The translations under genes were made by a program, and so were the position numbers. Positions 7,619 to 16,742 of a DNA stretch of 64,000 bases are shown here, piece by piece. The notes beneath the pieces were generated by a model. The model searched no databases. It was given only the letters and a program-made list of their open reading frames with translations, and was not told the origin of the DNA. Every line of letters starts with the position of its first letter. Position 1 is the stretch's first letter. Source of the stretch: Burkholderiales bacterium (GTDB lineage Bacteria; Pseudomonadota; Gammaproteobacteria; Burkholderiales; SG8-41); contig DATAJS010000031.1 of assembly GCA_036262035.1 (NCBI GenBank), forward strand, positions 248,001-312,000, read 5' to 3'.

Positions 7619-7713
7619 CGATTGCTTCGTCGCTGGCGCTCCTCGCAATGACAACCGAGGCTGTCATCGCGAGGCGGCTCCGATAGGAACGCCGTGGCGA
7701 TCCCGTGGCGCAC
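7619..7713. repeat. REP-like palindromic repeat, copy 2
   Basis: This copy consists of two related half-units: an inverted one at 7619-7652 ending CTCGCAATGAC, and a direct one at 7663-7713 starting GTCATCGCGAGG. They are arranged tail to tail, like bacterial interspersed mosaic elements. It lies between the terminator and the stop of the minus-strand oxaloacetate decarboxylase-like gene. Confidence 0.8.
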
Positions 7714-7714
7714 G

Positions 7715-8575
7715 TTACCGCAGCCAGTCCTTCTGCCACCCCTTCCAGATGTCGTTGCGCGTCATCGCGTTCATCTCGTCGTTCGACGCGATCTTGTCCT
7801 TGAGCGCCGCCGGCGCGCCGCCCTTGTGCAGGTGCTCGTACACTTCGCGCAGCGCCTTCACCGCGGCGGCGATGGGCTGGTGGCCTTGCAGGAGGATGCG
7901 TGCGCCGGCCGCGGCGAAGTCCTCGCGCTTGATCGACGCGGGCGCCGAGCCGACGATGATCGGCAGCTTCGTCGCGTCGTGCACCGCTTTAACCTGCTCG
8001 ATGGTCTCCACGCCGACGAGGAAGATCGCGTCGACGCCGCATTGGGCGTACGCCTTGGCTCGCGCGAGCGCGCCTTCGAGGCCTTCCACCTTCAGCGCCG
8101 ACGTGCGGCCGGCGATGACGAGCGACGGATCGCTGCGCGCGGCGAGCGCGGCTTTCATCTTGCCCACGCCTTCGGGGATCGAGATCAGCTCTTCGCCGCC
8201 GGTGTTGCCGAAGCGCGTCGGCAGGATGGTGTCCTCGATGCTCATCGCCGACACGCCGGAGTGCTCGCATTCCTCGACCGTGCGCATGACGTTGAGCGCG
8301 TTGCCGTAGCCGTGGTCGGCGTCGACCAGGAGCGGGAGGTCGGACGCGCGCGTGATGCGGCGGATCTGGTCGGCGAACTCGGTCATGGTCAGCACGATGA
8401 GATCCGGCGCGCCGAGCGTGCTGTTCGACGCGACCGAGCCGGCGAGCATGCCGATCTCGTAGCCGACGCTCTTCGCGACGCGCGCGGACAGCGCGTCGTA
8501 GACGCTGGCGGGGGAAAGACACTGGTTGCCGGCGATCAGCTCGCGCAGGCGGTTGCGGCGTTCGGTGTGGGTCAT
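7715..8575 (-). CDS. PEP mutase/isocitrate lyase-superfamily enzyme, oxaloacetate decarboxylase-like
   Basis: The 286-residue TIM-barrel protein has PLLVDADHGYGNALNVMRTV (metal-binding Asp cluster) and SIEDTILPTRFG. The isocitrate-lyase KKCGH motif is absent. H232 in LLQGHQPIAAAV matches the histidine that marks the Pseudomonas oxaloacetate decarboxylase (PA4872) branch. The likely reaction is decarboxylation of oxaloacetate or a related 2-oxo acid to pyruvate. It is the downstream gene of a minus-strand set with an amidohydrolase and two Bug receptors. Confidence 0.82.
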   Translation of the reverse strand: MTHTERRNRLRELIAGNQCLSPASVYDALSARVAKSVGYEIGMLAGSVASNSTLGAPDLIVLTMTEFADQIRRITRASDLPLLVDADHGYGNALNVMRTVEECEHSGVSAMSIEDTILPTRFGNTGGEELISIPEGVGKMKAALAARSDPSLVIAGRTSALKVEGLEGALARAKAYAQCGVDAIFLVGVETIEQVKAVHDATKLPIIVGSAPASIKREDFAAAGARILLQGHQPIAAAVKALREVYEHLHKGGAPAALKDKIASNDEMNAMTRNDIWKGWQKDWLR

Positions 8576-8586
8576 TTTTAAGTTCC

Positions 8587-8666
8587 GTGAAATGTGAAAT
8601 GTGAAACGTGAAACGGGGTGAATACGGGAAAGCGCGAAGTGAGAAGATCCGTTTCACGTTTCACCG
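8587..8666. repeat. 7-bp-period array facing its inverted copy
   Basis: Four 7-bp units (GTGAAAT, GTGAAAT, GTGAAAC, GTGAAAC) at 8587-8616 face an inverted array (CCGTTTCACGTTTCACCG) at 8649-8666 across a 32-bp spacer. It fills the gap between the amidohydrolase and the decarboxylase-like gene and could form a long imperfect hairpin in their message. Confidence 0.75.
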
Positions 8667-8670
8667 TCAT

Positions 8671-9657
8671 TCAGTCCTCCCCCAGCAGCGACAGCGCCGT
8701 GAGACTGCAGACATATTCGCGCTCGCTGGCCGACAGATCGGGTATCGAGTCTATCGCACCCATCAGGTCCGGCGGGCCCATGTCGAACGGGTGGTCGCTG
8801 CCGATGACGACGCGGTCCGCGCCGACCCTGTCGATGAGATGGCGGGCGGCCTGCGGGTCGTGCGTCAGCGCATCGAAGTAAAAGCGGCGCAGCAGCTCCG
8901 CGGGCGAGGTCTGAGTCTTCGCCCTGGGCTCGGGGCGCACGTTGAAGCCGTGGATGAAGCGGCCGATCTGGTAGGGCACGTAGCCGCCGCCGTGCGGCAG
9001 CAGGAATTTCAACGTCTTCAGCTCGTCGAGCGCGCCGCTGTACATGAGGTGCGCGACCATGAGCGTGGTGTCGAGCGGGAAGCCGACGAAGTTCGAGAGG
9101 TAGTACTCGCCCATCCCGCCCTGCGCGAGGCACTGGTACGGATGGGTGAAGACGAAGCAGCCGAGCTGCTCGATGGTCTTCAGCACTGTCCTGAACTTAG
9201 GGTTGGCGAGCTCGACGCCTTCGATCGAGGTGCCGACCTCGACCGCCTTGAACCGGTATTCCTTGACTACGCGCTCGAGCTCGGTCACCGCGGCGTCGGG
9301 GTCCTGCATCGGCAGGTGCGCCATGCCGCGCAGGCGATCGGGACGCTTCGCCACCATCTGGGCGATGCCGTCGTTGGCGAGCTTCGCCGCTTCGAGGCCG
9401 ATCTCGGGCGACAGCCAGTAGAAGTAGATCGGCGGCCCGACCGAGATCGCAGCGACGTCGAGACGGTTGCGATCCATCCACTCGACCTTCGCGTCCGCGT
9501 CGTAGAACACCGGCGCGAGCTCCGCGAGGCGGCCATGGCTGTTGAACCAGCGCTTGCCGTCCTTCTCCTCGATGCCCATGCCGTAGCGGTCGGGGTTTTT
9601 CGAGAGCGCGTCGACGACGGTGGGGGGAACGACGTGGTTGTGGAGGTCGATATTCAT
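8671..9657 (-). CDS. Amidohydrolase-family metalloenzyme, ACMSD-like
   Basis: The 328-residue protein starts with the metal-binding HxH (H6, H8 in IDLHNHVVP). Later metal or active-site motifs are FTHPYQCLAQGG, LLPHGGGYVPYQIGRFIHG and VIGSDHPFDMG. This pattern belongs to the aminocarboxymuconate-semialdehyde decarboxylase (ACMSD) group, which decarboxylates aromatic or unsaturated carboxylic acids using a single metal. An ATG 12 codons upstream falls inside a repeat, so the start at MNIDLHNH is preferred. Its neighbours (2-oxo-acid decarboxylase-like enzyme and Bug receptors) suggest breakdown of an imported carboxylate. Confidence 0.83.
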   Translation of the reverse strand: MNIDLHNHVVPPTVVDALSKNPDRYGMGIEEKDGKRWFNSHGRLAELAPVFYDADAKVEWMDRNRLDVAAISVGPPIYFYWLSPEIGLEAAKLANDGIAQMVAKRPDRLRGMAHLPMQDPDAAVTELERVVKEYRFKAVEVGTSIEGVELANPKFRTVLKTIEQLGCFVFTHPYQCLAQGGMGEYYLSNFVGFPLDTTLMVAHLMYSGALDELKTLKFLLPHGGGYVPYQIGRFIHGFNVRPEPRAKTQTSPAELLRRFYFDALTHDPQAARHLIDRVGADRVVIGSDHPFDMGPPDLMGAIDSIPDLSASEREYVCSLTALSLLGED

Positions 9658-9665
9658 CGGTAACT

Positions 9666-9727
9666 GCGTGAACGGTTCATGCGCTCGAAACACCCGTTCA
9701 CTTATTCACCCGTTCACTCGTTCACGC
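9666..9727. repeat. 8-bp-period array with inverted partner
   Basis: A short direct arm (GCGTGAACGG, 9666-9675) faces about four 8-bp units of the type CGTTCACT at 9691-9727. It sits between the Bug gene and the amidohydrolase gene on the minus strand. It is similar in design to, but different in sequence from, the array at 8587-8666. Confidence 0.65.
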
Positions 9728-9735
9728 TTTTGCCT

Positions 9736-10695
9736 TCAATCAGCCTTGATCCCCGCCGCCCTGATCACCTTCGCCCACTTCTCGGTCTCCGACTTGATGA
9801 TCGCCGCGAACTCCTCGGGCTTGTTGCCGACGGGCTCGGCGCCTTCGCTCATGAAGACGTTCTTCACGTCGGGGCTGTGGAGTATGCGCGCGGTCTCTTC
9901 ATTGAGCTTCGCGACGATCGCGCGAGGCGTCTTCGCCGGCGCGAGGAAGCCGTTCCACGGGCCATGATCATAGCCGGGCACACCCGATTCGGCGATCGTC
10001 GGAATCTCCGGCGCGGCGGGCGAGCGCTTCGCGGTCGTCACCGCGATGCCGCGCAGCTTGCCGCTTTTCAGATGCGGCAGCACCGACACGATCGTGGCGA
10101 AGTTGAGCTGCACCTGGCCGCCGAGCAGCGCCTGCACCGCGGGACCGCCGCCCTTGTAAGGGACATGGACCATGTCGATCCCGGTCATGTACTTGAAGAG
10201 CTCCGCCGAGAGATGGGTGCCGGTCGCCGCGCCGCTCGATCCGTAATTGATCGATCCCGGCTTGGCCTTCGCCAGCGCGACGAGGTCCTTCACCGTCTTC
10301 ACCGGGAGCGTCGGATGCACCGTGAGGAGGTTGGGAAACGACGAGAGCTGCGTGATCGGCGCGAAGTCGCGGATCGGCTGGAACGGCAGGTTCTTGTGCA
10401 GCGTCGGATTGAGCGTGATCGACGAGGCGACGACGAGCAGCGTGTAGCCGTCGGGCGCGGCTTTCGCGACGAGATCGGTGCCGACGATGCTGCCCGCGCC
10501 CGGGCGGTTGTCGACGACGAACGGCTGGCCGAGCGCGGCGTTCAGCCGCTGCGCGATCAGCCGCGCGGTGAGATCGGTCGACGCGCCGGGCGACTGCGGC
10601 ACGATGATGCGGACGGGCTTGATCGGGTAGCTGGTCTGGGCGTGTGCGGTGACGCCGAGAGCCGATAACGCGGTGACGGCAAGTACGCGGTGCAT
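9736..10695 (-). CDS. Bug-family periplasmic substrate-binding protein 2
   Basis: This 319-residue protein has a signal peptide ending AHA-Q at about residue 20. Family landmarks are PIKPVRIIVPQSPGASTD (unusual PQSPGAS instead of the common PxPPGG), DNRPGAGSIVG, APDGYTLL, HVPYKGGGPAV and PTIAESGVPGY. The altered first loop may change ligand choice. Upstream in-frame residues come from the adjacent repeat and are excluded. It lies upstream of the amidohydrolase and downstream of another Bug gene on the same strand. Confidence 0.9.
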   Translation of the reverse strand: MHRVLAVTALSALGVTAHAQTSYPIKPVRIIVPQSPGASTDLTARLIAQRLNAALGQPFVVDNRPGAGSIVGTDLVAKAAPDGYTLLVVASSITLNPTLHKNLPFQPIRDFAPITQLSSFPNLLTVHPTLPVKTVKDLVALAKAKPGSINYGSSGAATGTHLSAELFKYMTGIDMVHVPYKGGGPAVQALLGGQVQLNFATIVSVLPHLKSGKLRGIAVTTAKRSPAAPEIPTIAESGVPGYDHGPWNGFLAPAKTPRAIVAKLNEETARILHSPDVKNVFMSEGAEPVGNKPEEFAAIIKSETEKWAKVIRAAGIKAD

Positions 10696-10713
10696 CAGGA
10701 CCCCTCCGGATTG

Positions 10714-10779
10714 GTAGCGCAGGCGCCCCGCCTGCTTCCTGGCTTCGGATTTTGATGCAGGCGAGCGCGCCTGCGCTAC
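10714..10779. repeat. Palindromic GTAGCGCAGGCG element, copy 1
   Basis: The left arm GTAGCGCAGGCGC at 10714 is matched by GCGCCTGCGCTAC ending at 10779, with interior sub-palindromes. A second copy lies at 11878-11934. Both copies are directly upstream of a Bug gene, where they would be transcribed into or terminate just before the leader. Confidence 0.75.
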
Positions 10780-10795
10780 GCCATAGGATTTGATC

Positions 10796-10875
10796 GTGCG
10801 CCACGAGATCGCCACGGCGCCTGCCGCGCCTCGCGATGACGTCATTGCGAGGAGCGATGCGACGAAGCAATCCCG
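10796..10875. repeat. REP-like palindromic repeat, copy 3
   Basis: Two half-units abut: an inverted half at 10796-10840 ending CTCGCGATGAC, then a direct half at 10841-10875 starting GTCATTGCGAGGAGCGATG. The half-order is opposite to copy 1 (121-214). This shows that the half-unit is the basic module. Confidence 0.8.
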
Positions 10876-10893
10876 AAAACGTTCGTTAGCGTC

Positions 10894-11865
10894 TCACTCC
10901 TGCGGAATGCCGGCGTCGTTGATGATCTTCGCGAACACCGCGCTCTCTTTCTTCATGAAGGCGGCGAGCTCCGCGGGCCCCTGCGCGATCACGTCCGCGC
11001 CCTGCTGCGCCAGCCGCTGTCTGGTCTCGGGCAGGACGAGCACCGACGCGAGATCGCGATGGATGGCAGCGACGAGCTCCTTCGGCGTACCGGCGGGCGC
11101 GAAGATGCCCATCCACGCGGTCATGTCGAACCCGGGATACGCTTGCGCGATGGGCGCGACGCCGGGCGCCGCAGCCGACGGTTTCGCGCTCGACACCGCG
11201 ATCGCGCGCAGCCGCCCTGCTTTCACCTGAGGCAGCGCCCCGACGATGTTCGCGAACATGACGTCGACCTGCCCCGCGATCAGATCCACGAAAGCCGGCG
11301 CCGCGCCCTTGTAGGGCACGTGGACCATCTTGATCCCGGCCATCGTCTGCAGCAGCTCCATCGACAGGTGCTGGAGGTTGCCGATGCCGGCGCTCGCGTA
11401 GGTGAGGCCGCCCGGCTTCTGCTTCGCGATGCGCACGAGGTCGCGCACCGAGCGGATCGGCGTCGACGGATGCACCACGAGCAGCATCGGCGCTGCGAGC
11501 ACCCAGGTGACCGGCTCGAAAGCGCGCTCGGGATCGTAGAGCGGCTTCTTGCGCAGGTGCGGGTAGACGGTCATCGGACCGCCGTTGCCGAGGAGCAGCG
11601 TGTAACCGTCCGGCGGCGACTTCGCGACGAGCTCCGCGCCGACCGCGCCGCCGCTGCCCCCGCGCGTATCGACGAGCACCGGCTGTCCCCATTTGGGACT
11701 GACTTTCTGGCCGATGTAACGCGCGACGTCGTCGACCGGACCGCCCGCGGCGTACGGGACGACGATGCGCACCGGCTTGGAAGGAAATCGCGGCGGCGTC
11801 TGCGCGGATGCGGCGTGCGTGACGGCGGCGAGCGCGCAGGACAGCGCGAGCGCGGAAAGCTTCAT
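10894..11865 (-). CDS. Bug-family periplasmic substrate-binding protein 3
   Basis: The 323-residue protein has a signal peptide (MKLSALALSCALAAVTHA, cleavage near ASA-Q) followed by FPSKPVRIVVPYAAGGPVDD, DTRGGSGGAVG (Thr-Arg in place of the usual Asn-Arg), PPDGYTLL, HVPYKGAAPAF and YPGFDMTAW. The changed DTRG loop and the missing AEAGxPGY motif set it apart from its neighbour Bug 2, so it is not a recent tandem duplicate. Its ATG is preceded by AGGAGG. It is the first gene of the minus-strand set running down to 7715. Confidence 0.9.
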   Translation of the reverse strand: MKLSALALSCALAAVTHAASAQTPPRFPSKPVRIVVPYAAGGPVDDVARYIGQKVSPKWGQPVLVDTRGGSGGAVGAELVAKSPPDGYTLLLGNGGPMTVYPHLRKKPLYDPERAFEPVTWVLAAPMLLVVHPSTPIRSVRDLVRIAKQKPGGLTYASAGIGNLQHLSMELLQTMAGIKMVHVPYKGAAPAFVDLIAGQVDVMFANIVGALPQVKAGRLRAIAVSSAKPSAAAPGVAPIAQAYPGFDMTAWMGIFAPAGTPKELVAAIHRDLASVLVLPETRQRLAQQGADVIAQGPAELAAFMKKESAVFAKIINDAGIPQE

Positions 11866-11877
11866 GGACCTCCTCGT

Positions 11878-11934
11878 GTAGCGCAGGCGCCCCTGCCGGC
11901 AGCGCTTATGAAGCAGGCGAGGCGCCTGCGCTAC
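11878..11934. repeat. Palindromic GTAGCGCAGGCG element, copy 2
   Basis: Arms GTAGCGCAGGCGCC and GGCGCCTGCGCTAC enclose a 29-bp core. It lies between the receiver-phosphatase gene (ends 11967) and Bug 3 (starts 11865). Its position after the phosphatase stop fits a terminator or mRNA-stabilising role, but no T-run follows on the minus strand. Confidence 0.75.
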
Positions 11935-11966
11935 GTTTTCGTTTGGAATTTTTCGGGAAAGGCGGA

Positions 11967-13136
11967 TTAGACCAGCCGCACCGCCATCGCCGCAATATCG
12001 TCGGCCTGCGGCGCTTCGGCGACGAAGGCGCGCACGTCCTCGACCACCTTGTCGACGATCGCTCTCGGCGTCGCGCCGCCGAGGCCTTTGAGGCTGTCCT
12101 CGAGGCGCCGGTCGCTGAAGAAGCAGTGCTCCACGTTGGTGGCCTCGGAGACGCCGTCGGTGTACATGAAGATCGCGTCGCCCGGCTCGAGCTTGTGCTC
12201 GCCGTTCTCGTACTCGAAGCCCGCTTCGATGCCGAGCGGTATCCCGACCGGACCTTCGACGCGCCTGACCTCGCCCGAGGCGCCGATCACGCACGGCATC
12301 TGATGGCCCGCGCTGCAGAACGAGAGCGTGGACGTCTTCGGATCGAGCATCGCGAAGAACACCGTCACGAACATGAACGCGCTGTTGACGCGGCACAGCT
12401 CCTTGTTGACGTGCTCGATGATGCCGGCGGGGCTCGGCCGCTCGCCGTCCCTGGCGCAGAGGAGCGTGCCGGCGACGCGGATGACGCTGTTGGTATGCGC
12501 CATGAACAGCGCGGCCGGCGCACCCTTGCCCGAGACGTCCGCGACCACGAGACACAGCGTGCCGTCCTCGAGATGGAAGAAATCGAAGAGGTCGCCGCCG
12601 ACCTGCCGCGCGGGCAGGAGGGTGCCGAACACTTCGATCGCCGCGCTTGGCGGCGGAAACTCGCCGGGCACCATGCCGAGCTGGATCTCGCGGGCGGATT
12701 CGAGCTCGGCTTCCATGCGCGCGAGATGCGACGCGGTCTCGTCGCGCAGCCGCTTCTTCTCCAGGCTCGCACCGACGCGGGCGTTGAGCAGCACCGGGTT
12801 GAACGGCTTGGCGAGATAGTCCTCGGCGCCGAGCTTGATACAGCGCACCACGCTCTCGAGCTCGTCGACCGCGGAGATCATGATGACCGGCAGGTGCCGG
12901 AGCCGCACGTCGCCCTTGAGCCGGTCGAGCACCTCGTAGCCGTTCATCTCCGGCATCATCACGTCGAGCAGCACGAGATCGAACTCGTGCAGCGCGAGGA
13001 GGTCGAGCGCTTCGCGGCCGTTGGTCGCGGCGGTCACGTCGGTGTAACCCTGGCGCTTCAGCCGCTGCGTGAGCGTGTAGCGGTTGTCCTCGTTGTCGTC
13101 GACGACCAGCAGCCGCGGCCCGGCGTTCGTCATCAT
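11967..13136 (-). CDS. Response regulator with PP2C-type (RsbU/SpoIIE) serine phosphatase output
   Basis: The 389-residue protein has a CheY-like receiver at about 5-125 (phospho-acceptor D58, conserved K110), a short coiled linker, and a PPM phosphatase at about 165-389. Phosphatase metal-site signatures are VGGDLFDFF, VADVSGKGAPAAL, YTDGVSEATN and PQADDIAAM. Phosphorylation should switch a phosphatase that usually acts on a STAS anti-anti-sigma protein. No such partner is encoded in this window. The gene overlaps the upstream receiver gene by 4 bp. Confidence 0.92.
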   Translation of the reverse strand: MMTNAGPRLLVVDDNEDNRYTLTQRLKRQGYTDVTAATNGREALDLLALHEFDLVLLDVMMPEMNGYEVLDRLKGDVRLRHLPVIMISAVDELESVVRCIKLGAEDYLAKPFNPVLLNARVGASLEKKRLRDETASHLARMEAELESAREIQLGMVPGEFPPPSAAIEVFGTLLPARQVGGDLFDFFHLEDGTLCLVVADVSGKGAPAALFMAHTNSVIRVAGTLLCARDGERPSPAGIIEHVNKELCRVNSAFMFVTVFFAMLDPKTSTLSFCSAGHQMPCVIGASGEVRRVEGPVGIPLGIEAGFEYENGEHKLEPGDAIFMYTDGVSEATNVEHCFFSDRRLEDSLKGLGGATPRAIVDKVVEDVRAFVAEAPQADDIAAMAVRLV

Positions 13137-13504
13137 GAGCCGCCGTTCTCCACGAGCGCCTGGATCTTGCCGCGCAGCCGCGGGAAATCCACCGGCTTGG
13201 TGTCGAAATCGTTGCAGCCGGCCTCCAGCGCTTTCTCGCGGTCGCCGGACATCGCGTGCGCCGACAGCGCGATGACCGGAATGCCGCGCGTGTCGTCCGA
13301 CGCCTTGAGGCGCCGCGTCGCCTCCCAGCCGTCGAGCACCGGCAGCGAGAGGTCCATGATGATGAGGTCGGGCTTTTCCGCGACCGCCATCTGGATACCC
13401 TTCGCGCCGTCGCCCGCGATGAGCACCTCGTGCCCCAGCCGGGTCAGGCGGTTCCTGAGCACGTACACGTTGTCCTCGTTGTCCTCGACGTACAGTATTT
13501 TCAT
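13133..13504 (-). CDS. Single-domain response regulator (CheY/DivK-like)
   Basis: The 123-residue receiver-only protein has acidic residues at EDNEDN (7-12), phospho-acceptor D51 in [13 protein letters not shown] and K103 in DTKPVDF. With no output domain it probably shuttles phosphate or binds a partner. It overlaps the histidine kinase gene upstream and the receiver-phosphatase gene downstream by 4 bp each, so the three proteins are made from one message. Confidence 0.93.
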   Translation of the reverse strand: MKILYVEDNEDNVYVLRNRLTRLGHEVLIAGDGAKGIQMAVAEKPDLIIMDLSLPVLDGWEATRRLKASDDTRGIPVIALSAHAMSGDREKALEAGCNDFDTKPVDFPRLRGKIQALVENGGS

Positions 13505-16500
13505 CGAGCGCCTCCTGCGGCGGCGGGCTCGGCGTGGCGTATGCGTGCCGCGAGCGTCTCGCTCACCTTCCGCAGGAGCTTGTCGCTGTCGTGCGCCCCC
13601 TTGCGTATCACCGTCTCGACCTCACCGTTCAGCCGCTTGCGGTCTTCTTCGGTCAGGTCGAGCGCGCTCACCACGATCACCGGGATGTCGCGCCATTCGC
13701 TCTTCTCCCGGAGCTGTGCGAGGAACTCGAATCCATCCATTTCGGGCATCATCAAATCGAGGAGTATCGCATCCGGTTTGGACTGCTGCACGCGGTCCAG
13801 CGCGACGCGGCCGTTCGCCGCCTCGTCGACGGTCCAGCCATGGCGCTCGACGGCGGCGCGCACGGTGGCGCGCGAGGCTTCGTCGTCTTCCACCAGCAGC
13901 AGATGGCCCGTATCGCGGCCGCACAATGTCCGCAGCAGGATCGCGAGGCGCTCGCGGTCGACCGGCTTCACCATGTAATCGGTCGCGCCGAGCGTGTAGC
14001 CGCGCTGCTTCTCGTCGACGATGGTGAGCAGGATGACCGGGATGCCGGCGAGCTCGGGATCGCCTTTCAGCGCCGCGAGCACGGTCCAGCCGTCGATGTC
14101 GGGCATCATCACGTCGAGCGTGATCGCCGCGGGCCGCATCTCGCGCGCGAGCGCGAGCGCTTCGATGCCGTTCGCCGCGGTGGCGACGTCGTAATTCTGG
14201 CGCTCGAGGAAGCGCGTCATGAACTCGCGCACCGTCTCGTCGTCGTCGACGACCAGCACGGTCGCCTTGCGGTCGCTCTTGACGGGCGCGGCGGGCAGCG
14301 GCGTGCGATCGGCGATGGCGCGCAGCTCCTGCGGCGCCGTCGTCACCGGGAGCTGTATCGTGAACGTCGAGCCGCGTCCCGGCGTGCTCTGCACCGTGAT
14401 GTCGCCGCCCATCATGCGGCAGAAGCGGCGGCTGATCGCGAGCCCCAGCCCGGTGCCGCCGTATTTGCGCGTGGTCGACGCGTCGGCCTGCTCGAAATCC
14501 TGGAAGAGGCGGCCGATCTGCTCGGGCGTCATGCCGATGCCGGTGTCGGTCACCTGCAGCGACACGTTGTCGCCGGCCGCGGTCGTATGCCGCGCGGCGG
14601 TGATCGTGACCGTGCCTTTCTCGGTGAACTTCACCGCGTTGCTCGCGAGATTCAGCAAGGCCTGGCGCACGCGTGTCGCGTCGGCGTAGAGCTCGCCCAC
14701 GCCCTCGCCGCAGTGCACTTTCACGGCGTTGCCGTTCTTCTCGGCGAGCGGCCGTATGGTGTCCGCGACGTCGTCGACCAGCGAGCCGACCTCGAAAGTC
14801 TCCGGCGAGAGCTCCATCTTGCCGGCCTCGATCTTGGAGAGGTCGAGGATGTCGTTGATCAGCACGAGCAGGTGCTGCGCCGCGCGCAGGATACGCTGCA
14901 GCGGCTCGACCTGCTCTTCCTGGCCTGAATCGTGCGCGTCTTCGAGCAGCATCTCGGACACGCCGATGATCGCGTTCATCGGCGTCCTGAGCTCGTGGCT
15001 CATGTTGGCGAGGAACTGCGACTTGTGGCGGCTCGCTTCCTCGAGCATCTGGCTGCGGCGCTCGCTCTCGCGGCGGCGGATGAACTGGCCGATCTGGCGG
15101 CCGACCGCGCGCACCATGTGCAGCAGGGCTTCGTCGGGCTCGGCGATCGAGCGGCCGTAGAACTCGATCACGCCGATCGGCTGGGTGGCGGCGGCCAGCA
15201 CCGGAAAACCGAACGCGCAGTGCAGGCCCGCTTTAGCGGCGGTCGCGCCGCGGCGGAAACCGGGCGCCTGCGTCACGTCGCGGAACCACACCGGCGCGCC
15301 GTCCATCCACACCCGCCGCACCAGTCCGCCGGTCGTCAGTTTCGGGGCGGCCTCACCGGTCCACGCCGGCGCTTCGTTGACCGTCTGCGCGGCGGCCGTG
15401 ACGAACTCGCCGATCTCGGGCGAATCGATGTGCCACGTCTGCGCGCAGCGCAGGAGCTGCGTCTGCTCGTCCCAGCGCCAGTGCGCGCCGCACGCCCAGC
15501 CGAGGCTCTCGCAGATGATCTGGATGATCCTGGTCACCGCTTCGCCGGTCGTCTCGGCTTCGGACAGCACGCGCGTGATCGCATGCTCCATCCGGCGGCG
15601 CTCGTCTTCGCGCTTGCGATCGGTGACGTCGATGATCGTGCCGATGAGGCCCGCGATCGTGCCGCGCGTGTCGGTGAAGGTCGCCTTGTAATAGCTCGCC
15701 TCGCGCATGCCGTGCGGGGTCTTGATCGTCGTCTCGTAGGTCTGCGTGCCCGGCTTGTCCCACAGCGCCTTGTCCATCGCGTGCAGGCGGTCCGCGACTT
15801 CCGGATTGTTGGGATAGAGGTCGTGCACCGTCTTGCCGACGAAGCTCTCGCGCGGGATGCCGAAGTAGCTTTCCCACGCCTTATTGACGCCGAGATACTT
15901 GCCGTTGGTACCTTTGAAGAAGACCGGATTGGGCAGCGCTTCGATGAGCTGCTCGGTCATGCGCCGCGCATCGAGCTGCGACTTGAGACGATCCGCGGCC
16001 TCCAGCGCCTGGTTCTTGATCTCGATCTCGCGCAGGAGGCGCTCGTTCTGGAGCGCGAGCGTCGACTGTGCGACGACCTGGAGGAGGCCGATGCGCTCGG
16101 GGCCGAACGCCCCCGGCGCCTTGCGGCGCACTACGATGCCGCCGACGATGCGGCTGCCGCGCCGCATCGGCACGGCGGCGACGGCGCGAAAGCCCGACAG
16201 TATCGCCGCTTCGCGGAAGCGGCCGGTGACCGCGGGATCTTCGAGGACGTCGGGAACATCCCACGGCTGCCGCCGCGCCGCGGCGATGCCCACCGCGCCT
16301 TCGCCGAGCTTGACCGGGTTCGCGCGCAGGCGGTCGACGTGCTCGTCGTCCATGCCGTGCGTCGCGCGCGGGAGGAATTCTTCGGAATCCGGGTCGTAGT
16401 CGTAGATCGTGCCCTGGTCGGCGCCCGACATCTGCACCGCCGCGGTGATGATCTGCTGGAGGAAGGCGTCCGCGTCGATGACGGCGTTGGCGGATCGCGC

Positions 16501-16566
16501 GAGCTCGCCGAGCGTGCGCAGGGCCTGCAACGCGTCGACTTCGGATGGCGTCTGTGCAGCCGGCAT
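13501..16566 (-). CDS. Hybrid sensor histidine kinase, GAF-PAS-GAF-HisKA-HATPase-REC-REC
   Basis: This is a 1021-residue soluble kinase with no clear membrane segment. Domains in order are GAF about 15-175, PAS about 205-320, a second GAF about 325-500, HisKA with H524 in [17 protein letters not shown], an ATPase domain with [12 protein letters not shown], and two receivers with phospho-acceptors D818 and D937. The GAF and PAS domains imply a cytoplasmic small-molecule, light or redox signal. There is no Hpt domain, so phosphate probably passes to the separate receiver encoded next. A good ribosome site (GGAGGAGG) precedes the ATG. Confidence 0.93.
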   Translation of the reverse strand: MPAAQTPSEVDALQALRTLGELARSANAVIDADAFLQQIITAAVQMSGADQGTIYDYDPDSEEFLPRATHGMDDEHVDRLRANPVKLGEGAVGIAAARRQPWDVPDVLEDPAVTGRFREAAILSGFRAVAAVPMRRGSRIVGGIVVRRKAPGAFGPERIGLLQVVAQSTLALQNERLLREIEIKNQALEAADRLKSQLDARRMTEQLIEALPNPVFFKGTNGKYLGVNKAWESYFGIPRESFVGKTVHDLYPNNPEVADRLHAMDKALWDKPGTQTYETTIKTPHGMREASYYKATFTDTRGTIAGLIGTIIDVTDRKREDERRRMEHAITRVLSEAETTGEAVTRIIQIICESLGWACGAHWRWDEQTQLLRCAQTWHIDSPEIGEFVTAAAQTVNEAPAWTGEAAPKLTTGGLVRRVWMDGAPVWFRDVTQAPGFRRGATAAKAGLHCAFGFPVLAAATQPIGVIEFYGRSIAEPDEALLHMVRAVGRQIGQFIRRRESERRSQMLEEASRHKSQFLANMSHELRTPMNAIIGVSEMLLEDAHDSGQEEQVEPLQRILRAAQHLLVLINDILDLSKIEAGKMELSPETFEVGSLVDDVADTIRPLAEKNGNAVKVHCGEGVGELYADATRVRQALLNLASNAVKFTEKGTVTITAARHTTAAGDNVSLQVTDTGIGMTPEQIGRLFQDFEQADASTTRKYGGTGLGLAISRRFCRMMGGDITVQSTPGRGSTFTIQLPVTTAPQELRAIADRTPLPAAPVKSDRKATVLVVDDDETVREFMTRFLERQNYDVATAANGIEALALAREMRPAAITLDVMMPDIDGWTVLAALKGDPELAGIPVILLTIVDEKQRGYTLGATDYMVKPVDRERLAILLRTLCGRDTGHLLLVEDDEASRATVRAAVERHGWTVDEAANGRVALDRVQQSKPDAILLDLMMPEMDGFEFLAQLREKSEWRDIPVIVVSALDLTEEDRKRLNGEVETVIRKGAHDSDKLLRKVSETLAARIRHAEPAAAGGAR

Positions 16567-16612
16567 GTCCTCCTCCTCGCGGCATCGCTGCCGCCCCCTC
16601 GTATGGCCGAAA

Positions 16613-16618
16613 ATTATA
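16613..16618 (-). promoter_or_regulatory. Likely -10 box for the histidine kinase operon
   Basis: On the minus strand the sequence reads TATAAT, a perfect -10 hexamer, 46 bp upstream of the kinase ATG. The -35 region at the expected distance is weak (GACAGC-like), which suggests activator dependence or a second sigma factor. Confidence 0.4.
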
Positions 16619-16742
16619 GTCAGACTTCCGCCTTCGGCTGTCAGGAAACGGAACTATTTGACGGCGAGGGCATTTATCAGCGACCGGGCCGGCCCCGCCT
16701 CTGTCGTTAGAATCGCGTGGATTACAGGAGAAAGCCCGATCG

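Noticed and set aside
14932-16710. Long plus-strand frames opposite the hybrid histidine kinase
   Set aside because: The kinase has every domain motif intact on the minus strand. The opposite frames are Arg/Ala/Asp-rich shadows.
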